From contig JBCBQC010000001.1 in assembly GCA_039820405.1 (NCBI GenBank), forward strand, positions 62,001 to 126,000: a stretch of 64,000 bases of DNA, written 5' to 3'. The notes under the pieces are model-generated. The model was not told the DNA's origin, made no database searches, and saw only the letters and a list, made by a program, of their open reading frames with translations. The position numbers were made by a program, and so were the translations under genes. Origin of the DNA: CALLVY01 sp937899855. Lineage in GTDB: Bacteria > Bacteroidota > Bacteroidia > Chitinophagales > Saprospiraceae. Of the stretch, positions 59,100 through 64,000 are shown piece after piece. Positions within the stretch are counted from its first letter, which is position 1. Every line of letters begins with the position of its first letter.

Positions 59100-59912
59100 A
59101 TGTTTAAGCCCGCTCTCTCATTCGTCCTCGTCAGTCTGTTTTTTTTAAGCGCCTGCCAGCCCTCGGGGGAAACCAGCACGCCCCCCATCGGCACCGAAAA
59201 GGAGGCGGGCTATCAGGAGGAACCCCAGACCACCGAGCAAAACGGCAGCCAAAGCTTTCGTGCCCAACGGGCGGAAACCGCCCCCAACGTCGACGGGCGC
59301 GGCGACGATGCTTGCTGGGAGAAAGCGACCTGGTTGCCCCTCGACCAACGCTGGCTGGGGGAGGCCTACACCGAGACCGACTTTCAAGGACGCTACAAAT
59401 TGAGTTGGGATGAAAATTACCTTTACCTACTGGCCGAAATCGTCGACGATACCCTGATCGACATCCACCCCGATGGCCTCGACCGCTACTGGGACGATGA
59501 TTGTCTGGAAATTTTTATTGACGAGGACCGTTCCAAGGGCAACCACCAGTACAACCACAATGCCTTTGCCTACCACGTATCGCTCGACAATCGAGTGGTC
59601 GATATCGGTACCGACAGTACCTTTCGCTACTACGACGATCACCTGACGTCGCGGCGGACGCAGGAGGGGAAGACCTCGACCTGGGAGGTGGCGCTAAAGG
59701 TGTTTGGCGATGATTACCGCGATGGGGCTGCGGACAACCGCCCCGTGCGGATGGCGGCTGGAAAAATTTGTGGCTTCGCCTTGGCCTACTGCGACAACGA
59801 TGCCAGTGCGGAACGGGAAAACTTTATCGGTTCGGTGACCGTTACAGGAGAAGACAAGAACCGCGGCTGGATTGATGCCGGAATTTTTGGTAGCTTAGAA
59901 CTAGTGGAATAA
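59100..59912 (+). CDS. CBM9-like lipoprotein in the hydroxyproline operon
   Basis: A 270-residue lipoprotein (signal 'LSFVLVSLFFLSACQPS'). After a polar linker, residues ~60-270 form a carbohydrate-binding-module-9-like beta-sandwich: 'APNVDGRGDDACWEKATWLPL', 'FQGRYKLSWDENYLYLLAEIVDDTLID', 'DRYWDDDCLEIFIDEDRSKGNH' and 'TSTWEVALKVFGDDYRDG'. Related domains bind sugars or act as heme-associated domains of dehydrogenases. Why it is encoded with hydroxyproline enzymes is unclear; it could bind glycosylated hydroxyproline-rich substrate on the cell surface. It starts 15 bases after the dehydrogenase and ends three bases before the YpdA-like gene. Confidence 0.85.
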   Translation: MFKPALSFVLVSLFFLSACQPSGETSTPPIGTEKEAGYQEEPQTTEQNGSQSFRAQRAETAPNVDGRGDDACWEKATWLPLDQRWLGEAYTETDFQGRYKLSWDENYLYLLAEIVDDTLIDIHPDGLDRYWDDDCLEIFIDEDRSKGNHQYNHNAFAYHVSLDNRVVDIGTDSTFRYYDDHLTSRRTQEGKTSTWEVALKVFGDDYRDGAADNRPVRMAAGKICGFALAYCDNDASAERENFIGSVTVTGEDKNRGWIDAGIFGSLELVE

Positions 59913-59915
59913 ATT

Positions 59916-60908
59916 ATGTCGACCGAAAAAGTATACGATCTCATCATTATTGGTGGGGGGCCCATTGGCCTCACTTGTGGTATTGAAGCCCAGAAGGCGG
60001 GGCTGGATTACTTGATCTTGGAGAAGGGCGTTTTGGTCAATTCGCTGTTTAACTTTCCCACCAACATGACCTTCTTCTCCACTTCGGCCCTGCTGGAGGT
60101 GGGGGAGGTGCCTTTTATTTCGCATTCGGACAAGCCGACCCGGCGGGAATCCCTGGAGTACTTTCGCCGTGTCCAGCAGTCCTGGAAACTCAACATTCGC
60201 TTTTACGAGGCCGTACAAAGCCTGGAGCCCCTGGCAACGGGCGGTTATCTGGTACACAGCTCCAAGACCCCCTATCGGACCCAACGCGTAATCGTAGCAA
60301 CGGGCTTTTACGATACGCCCCGCTTGCTCGACGTCCCCGGCGAGGACCTACCCAAGGTCAAGCACTATTACGATGAGCCCCACCGCTACGTCGGTCAGAA
60401 GCTGGCCATCATCGGTGCGGCCAACTCGGCCTGTGACATCGCCCTGGAGGCTTACTACAAAGGGGCCGAGGTGACGATGATCGTCCGCAAGGACCGCATC
60501 AGCCCCCGCGTCAAGTACTGGATCAAACCCAACATCGAGAACCGCATCAAGGAAGGCTCAATCAAAGCCCTTTTCAACACTACCGTTCGCGAAATCCGTC
60601 CGGACGAAATCCTACTCGACGGCCCGGATGGGCCCTTCTCGATGGCCAACGACTTTGTACTGGCCATGACGGGCTATCAGCCCAACTACCCCCTGCTCCG
60701 CAACCTGGGCATTGCCATCGGCGACGACAAACACCACACCCCGATCCACGATCCCGAAAGCCTGGAGAGCAACCTCCCCGGCGTCTACCTGGCCGGCGTG
60801 GTCAACGGGGGCTTGTACACCAGCAAGTACTTCATCGAAAACACCCGCGTCCACGCCAAGATCATTGTTGACAACATCCTGGCCAAGCGACAGGCGGAGG
60901 TCGTTTAA
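59916..60908 (+). CDS. YpdA family putative bacillithiol disulfide reductase
   Basis: A 330-residue FAD/NAD(P)H oxidoreductase. The FAD site is 'YDLIIIGGGPIGLTCGIEAQKAGLDYLILEKG', followed by the YpdA-typical 'NSLFNFPTNMTFFSTSALLEVGEVPFIS'; the second nucleotide site is 'KLAIIGAANSACDIALEAYYKGAEVTMIVRK', and the C-terminus has 'GVYLAGVVNGGLYTSKYFIENTRVHA'. No CxxC pair is present, as in YpdA/Bdr proteins. Bacteroidota often use bacillithiol, so redox maintenance is likely. It is the last gene of the operon, three bases after the CBM9-like gene. The link with hydroxyproline breakdown is not obvious. Confidence 0.9.
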   Translation: MSTEKVYDLIIIGGGPIGLTCGIEAQKAGLDYLILEKGVLVNSLFNFPTNMTFFSTSALLEVGEVPFISHSDKPTRRESLEYFRRVQQSWKLNIRFYEAVQSLEPLATGGYLVHSSKTPYRTQRVIVATGFYDTPRLLDVPGEDLPKVKHYYDEPHRYVGQKLAIIGAANSACDIALEAYYKGAEVTMIVRKDRISPRVKYWIKPNIENRIKEGSIKALFNTTVREIRPDEILLDGPDGPFSMANDFVLAMTGYQPNYPLLRNLGIAIGDDKHHTPIHDPESLESNLPGVYLAGVVNGGLYTSKYFIENTRVHAKIIVDNILAKRQAEVV

Positions 60909-61203
60909 AATATATCCCCCTCGGCATGCAACCCTCCGTTGGAAAGCTCCGTCTAAAGAATGTACGACTGAAAAGAGAATAATTAAAAGGCAAAAAATTA
61001 GTAAATTCACTCGAAAGAACGGGTATCCGTCCCCCCCCTTGCCCCGCGCAACCCGGTACCCGTGCACTTTGACGGCGGAGTCATTCCGAATGGCGTGGCC
61101 ACAACACGCTCCCTAATAAAACTGATTTTCTCTTTTCACCGACCCGATCATCGCGTACTGCGGTGATGGCATTAATCAGTTGTTCAAACCTTCTACCGGA
61201 ACC

Positions 61204-62073
61204 ATGAGCGGGAACTTTTACCACTTGTTAGGGGTCTGCGGCATTCTGTTGTTTACTTTGGCTACTTGTACCAAAGAGGAGATCATTACGGTACCCAATA
61301 ATGATTCTCCTTCGATCAACAACGTACCGGCCATCCGCATTGAGAATTACGTCAACCGGCTCTTTATCGACTTGCTCGGTCGCGAACCTTTTGACGAAGA
61401 GATCAGCAGTGAAGTGGGCCAACTCAAAGCCCAGGAACTCAGCAAAGCCGCCCGCGTGGCCCTGATCCAAAAGCTGCAAACTGCCGATGAGTTTATCGGT
61501 GGCGACACCTCCTACCTCCGCGCCTACCACCAACAGATGTACAACCTGGCCAAGGTCCGCTGCCTCGACGGGGCTGGTGACCAACTGCTCCGTGGTTTTG
61601 AATCCAATGCCGAACCCAGCGATGCCCTGCGGCTACGCGCCGTCCTCGACTCCCGCCTCGATTTTCAGGAACAGCGCATCGCCTTTGCCGATATGCTGGG
61701 TCGGATGATCTATAATAATCTTTACGACGAATTGAACATGAATACTTTCAACTTCGTCAACGCCAGTTTTGACAACCTCTTCTGGCGCTCCCCCACCGAT
61801 GCCGAGTTTGTTGCGGGATTTAAGATGATCGAAGACAACCAGTCGGCCATTTTGCTCGGCGAGGTGGGGCAGAGCAAAACCGATTACGTCGACATCGTCG
61901 TACAGTCGCGCGAAATCCACGAAGGCATGATCATCTGGGTCTACCAGTTGGCCCTCGCCCGCCGCCCCTCTACACTTGAAACCACCGCGCTACTCGACGA
62001 CTTTTTGGAGCACCGCGACATTCGCATCATCCAGCAGGAGGTATTGTCCTCCAACGAATACGCCAATTTCTAA
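61204..62073 (+). CDS. Lipoprotein resembling DUF1549/DUF1553-type proteins
   Basis: A 289-residue lipoprotein (signal 'HLLGVCGILLFTLATCTKEE'). Residues ~40-90 ('IENYVNRLFIDLLGREPFDEEISSEVGQLKAQE ... LIQKLQTADEF') and the C-terminal ~45 ('GMIIWVYQLALARRPSTLETTALLDDFLEHRDIRIIQQEVLSSNEYANF') look like the ends of DUF1549/DUF1553 proteins: the 'Rxx-[T/S]xxE' helix and the closing 'xSxEYxxF'. It is much smaller than those proteins and has no cytochrome c domain. The start is ATG 61204; an upstream in-frame TTG adds eight residues. It forms a run with the next two genes. The role is unknown. Confidence 0.75.
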   Translation: MSGNFYHLLGVCGILLFTLATCTKEEIITVPNNDSPSINNVPAIRIENYVNRLFIDLLGREPFDEEISSEVGQLKAQELSKAARVALIQKLQTADEFIGGDTSYLRAYHQQMYNLAKVRCLDGAGDQLLRGFESNAEPSDALRLRAVLDSRLDFQEQRIAFADMLGRMIYNNLYDELNMNTFNFVNASFDNLFWRSPTDAEFVAGFKMIEDNQSAILLGEVGQSKTDYVDIVVQSREIHEGMIIWVYQLALARRPSTLETTALLDDFLEHRDIRIIQQEVLSSNEYANF

Positions 62074-62084
62074 AACCCACTGTG

Positions 62085-62588
62085 ATGAGTACTTTTTACC
62101 CCTGGCGCTTCCTTGCCCCCCTCTTGTTGATCGGCCTCTCGCTCACGGTCTTTTCCTGCCGGGAAAAATCCTACGTCTACGAGGTCAACGAAGTCACCGT
62201 CAGCCCCAATAATGCGGAAAAGGACAAGGACAAAACGACCAATCAGTTTGTCTCCATCCTCTACTCCAACCTGTACCAGCAGGCGCTCAGTCCCGATCAG
62301 CAGGTCGACCTCTCCGACCTGATCGCCTCGATCGGCGACAAGCAGCTCGCCTACGAAACCATCATCGCCAAGTTCCTGACCGATCCCGACATCGTACTGC
62401 CCAGCCCCGCCGAAATGCGGGCCGACCCCACCCAGTTTGTGATCGACACCTATCGCCGCTTCCTAGTCCGTACCCCCACCCAAGCCGAACTGGCCTTTTT
62501 CGTCAACTACATCGAATCGCGTCCCGACGTGACCCCCGAGATGGTCTTCGTGGCCTTCGCCACCAGTAACGAATACTTTTACTACTAA
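62085..62588 (+). CDS. Small lipoprotein related to the upstream gene
   Basis: A 167-residue lipoprotein (signal 'FLAPLLLIGLSLTVFSCREK'). It repeats the organisation of the upstream gene in short form: a helical block ('VSILYSNLYQQALSPDQQVDLSDLIASIGDKQLAYETIIAKFL'), then 'FVIDTYRRFLVRTPTQAELAFFVNYIESRPDVTPEMVFVAFATSNEYFYY', which parallels the upstream C-terminus 'RRPS..E...LL...SSNEYANF'. It may be a partner rather than a copy. It begins 11 bases after the upstream gene and ends 23 bases before the Tat-signal protein. The function is unknown. ATG 62085 is used, a GTG three bases upstream being an alternative. Confidence 0.75.
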   Translation: MSTFYPWRFLAPLLLIGLSLTVFSCREKSYVYEVNEVTVSPNNAEKDKDKTTNQFVSILYSNLYQQALSPDQQVDLSDLIASIGDKQLAYETIIAKFLTDPDIVLPSPAEMRADPTQFVIDTYRRFLVRTPTQAELAFFVNYIESRPDVTPEMVFVAFATSNEYFYY

Positions 62589-62611
62589 TCTCAACCACCC
62601 AATCGCAGCGC

Positions 62612-63961
62612 ATGAAAAGGAGATCCTTTCTCAAAAAGGCCGCCCTGACGGCCGTCGGTACCACCGGCGTACCCTACCTCCTGCCCACCGGACGCCTCTT
62701 CGCCCGCACCAATGCCCCCCTGGCCGAACACGTCGTGGTGGTCCTCTTTGCCGGAGGGGTCCGTCAGCAGGAAGCCGTATACCAACGCTACCTCGCCGAT
62801 AGCCAGGGCCTCGACATCGAGGGCAACGTCCTGTACAACCTGCTCGAAGGCCCCCCCCCAGAGTTCAAGATCGTGTACGGCGTCAATACGCCCGATGGCC
62901 AGCCGGGTGGCCAACCCATCGACCCCATCCTTGCCACGCCCCTCAACCGCTTGGGCACCCTCTTTCCCGAAGTGCGCTACACCGGGGGCTACACGGGGCA
63001 CTACACCGGGCTGAGTACGGCCATGTCGGGCTACTACGGGACCACCCAGGGCTTGCAAAGTCGTCCCCTCCACCCCACGATTTTCGAATACCTCCGCCGT
63101 CACGGTGGGGCCAAGGCGACCGACGTATGGTTTGTCGGCAACGGAATCGGCGGCTCCACCCCGCTGCTGAATTATTCGGGCCACCGCGACTACGGCTCGC
63201 GTTACGGGGCCAACTTCTTTGCGCCCACCGTCACCTTTGGCGAGCGGGGCGAAAAATACATCAAGGGCTTTAAGTGCTTTCACCCCGAGGAGGAGCTGAG
63301 CTACATCAACGAGATGCGCGAATTTCTCAACCAGACCTTTATGGCGCAGGGGCGTACCGTACCCGGCCTCGGCAATACGGAGGAGGAAAAGGAGGACATC
63401 AAGGCCTTTATGAAAAGTACCTTCGAAAAATTGGAAAACGACCAGCTGGCTTTCCCTCCGGTAACGGACAGTGGCGACCTGGCCACGGTGGGCTTTGCCG
63501 CCGAGGTGATGCGCTGGTTCAAACCCAAGGTAACGGTGGTCAATATGAGTAGCCCCGATAGCTGCCACGCCAGCTTTACCAATTACCTCGGCGCCCTCCA
63601 CCGCTGCGACCACGCCATCGGCTTTCTCTGGGATTTTATCCAACAACAACCCGAGCTGGCGGGTAAAACCGCGATGCTGGTGATGCCCGAACACGGCCGA
63701 AACTACGAGCCCAACGCCATCCTCGACGAAAACGACTGGGTGTCTTTCGACCACGATTCGGATGAAAATTCACGCCGCATTTTTTCCATGATGGTGGGTC
63801 CCGGCATCGATGGCAACCTACGGATCGGTGGGGAGGACAATCCCGTGGGCGATGCGGCCGACATCGTACCGACCATCGCCGAGCTACTGGGTATCAAGGA
63901 TCGCGTGCTGGGTGCGGGCCTACTGGCACCGACGGCACGCTCATTGTTTGACCGGATTTAA
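62612..63961 (+). CDS. Tat-exported DUF1501-like protein of the alkaline phosphatase superfamily
   Basis: A 449-residue protein with a twin-arginine-type signal (MKRRSFLKKAALTAVGTTGVP). The mature part begins 'EHVVVVLFAGGVRQQEAVYQ', where sulfatase/alkaline phosphatase relatives have a metal-binding Asp (for example IDGLRPD), replaced here by AGG as in DUF1501. The C-terminal block 'TAMLVMPEHGRNYEPN...VSFDHDSDENSRRIFSMMVGPGIDGN' parallels the SEFGR...DHG block of DUF1501, and 'GDAADIVPTIAELLGI' is like the sulfatase end. Metal binding is therefore plausible but not certain. It follows two small lipoprotein genes, suggesting one system. Confidence 0.8.
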   Translation: MKRRSFLKKAALTAVGTTGVPYLLPTGRLFARTNAPLAEHVVVVLFAGGVRQQEAVYQRYLADSQGLDIEGNVLYNLLEGPPPEFKIVYGVNTPDGQPGGQPIDPILATPLNRLGTLFPEVRYTGGYTGHYTGLSTAMSGYYGTTQGLQSRPLHPTIFEYLRRHGGAKATDVWFVGNGIGGSTPLLNYSGHRDYGSRYGANFFAPTVTFGERGEKYIKGFKCFHPEEELSYINEMREFLNQTFMAQGRTVPGLGNTEEEKEDIKAFMKSTFEKLENDQLAFPPVTDSGDLATVGFAAEVMRWFKPKVTVVNMSSPDSCHASFTNYLGALHRCDHAIGFLWDFIQQQPELAGKTAMLVMPEHGRNYEPNAILDENDWVSFDHDSDENSRRIFSMMVGPGIDGNLRIGGEDNPVGDAADIVPTIAELLGIKDRVLGAGLLAPTARSLFDRI

Positions 63962-63970
63962 ATCGCCAGG

Positions 63971-64000
63971 ATGAAAAAGATGATTACCGCACTTCCGTTT
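63971..64000 (+). CDS. Start of a further exported protein (cut by window edge)
   Basis: ATG at 63971 opens MKKMITALPF, the beginning of what looks like a signal peptide, 10 bases after the DUF1501-like gene. Only ten codons are visible, so the product is unknown; the tight spacing puts it in the same transcription unit. Confidence 0.5.
   Translation, partial: MKKMITALPF

Noticed and set aside
1..64000. tRNA, rRNA, CRISPR arrays, prophage or complete IS.
   Set aside because: Scanning intergenic stretches showed no cloverleaf-like sequence, regularly spaced repeats, transposase or phage genes; small RNAs cannot be excluded by eye.

Overview
The window looks like chromosomal DNA of a GC-rich member of the Bacteroidota, most likely a Saprospiria/Lewinella-type marine bacterium. 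The assignment rests on four things: two proteins with type IX secretion (Por) C-terminal sorting domains, many short lipoprotein signal peptides, promoter-like boxes of the Bacteroidota TAnnTTTG type, and families mostly found in this phylum (DUF4837, the 'sensor of ECF sigma' Spy-like family, choice-of-anchor V, PorT-like barrels). The genus is an inference from gene content. I see no tRNA, rRNA, CRISPR array, phage or complete insertion sequence.

Layout. 1-5.7 kb: a cut-off surface protein, an AlkA-type DNA glycosylase, a secreted S8 protease, trhO and an SH3-domain envelope protein. 5.7-14.9 kb: a co-directional run with a TMTC-like membrane/TPR protein, a GH3-serine hydrolase fusion, a LolE-like permease, two tandem cyclophilins and a polyphosphate glucokinase. 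14.9-23.9 kb, minus strand: an M48-like lipoprotein that has lost its zinc motif, a TPR protein, an EamA exporter, an ECF sigma operon, a Kir-type K+ channel, a MITE-like fold-back element and a CotH/lamin-tail protein. 24-32.6 kb: an acyltransferase, a secreted choice-of-anchor V protein, ligA, two tandem YD-repeat-like proteins and an aldo/keto reductase. 32.6-41.3 kb: mnmG, a conserved unknown, a VanY-like peptidase, a redoxin-rluA-thiL operon and a purine nucleoside phosphorylase. 41.6-53.2 kb: an EGF-domain lipoprotein, a barrel/HAD/HExxH lipoprotein operon, a second ECF sigma/anti-sigma pair, DUF4837, a GyrI-like lipoprotein, MoxR, a VanX-like dipeptidase, a TlpA-like oxidoreductase, a zinc-ribbon protein and an AraC regulator.

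53.2-60.9 kb is the clearest metabolic unit. It is a seven-gene plus-strand operon whose first five genes encode 4-hydroxyproline catabolism: a DapA-type deaminase, an aldehyde dehydrogenase, an ornithine-cyclodeaminase-like reductase, 4-hydroxyproline epimerase and a D-hydroxyproline dehydrogenase. Together they would convert trans-4-hydroxy-L-proline to 2-oxoglutarate. A CBM9-like lipoprotein and a YpdA-type disulfide reductase follow in the same run. A divergent AraC-family gene and a 42-bp-spaced direct repeat in front of the promoter suggest local control.

61.2 kb to the right edge holds two small lipoproteins resembling parts of DUF1549/DUF1553-type proteins, then a Tat-signal DUF1501-like protein and the start of a further gene. 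This reads as a compact version of a pair better known from Planctomycetes and is the least characterised region here.
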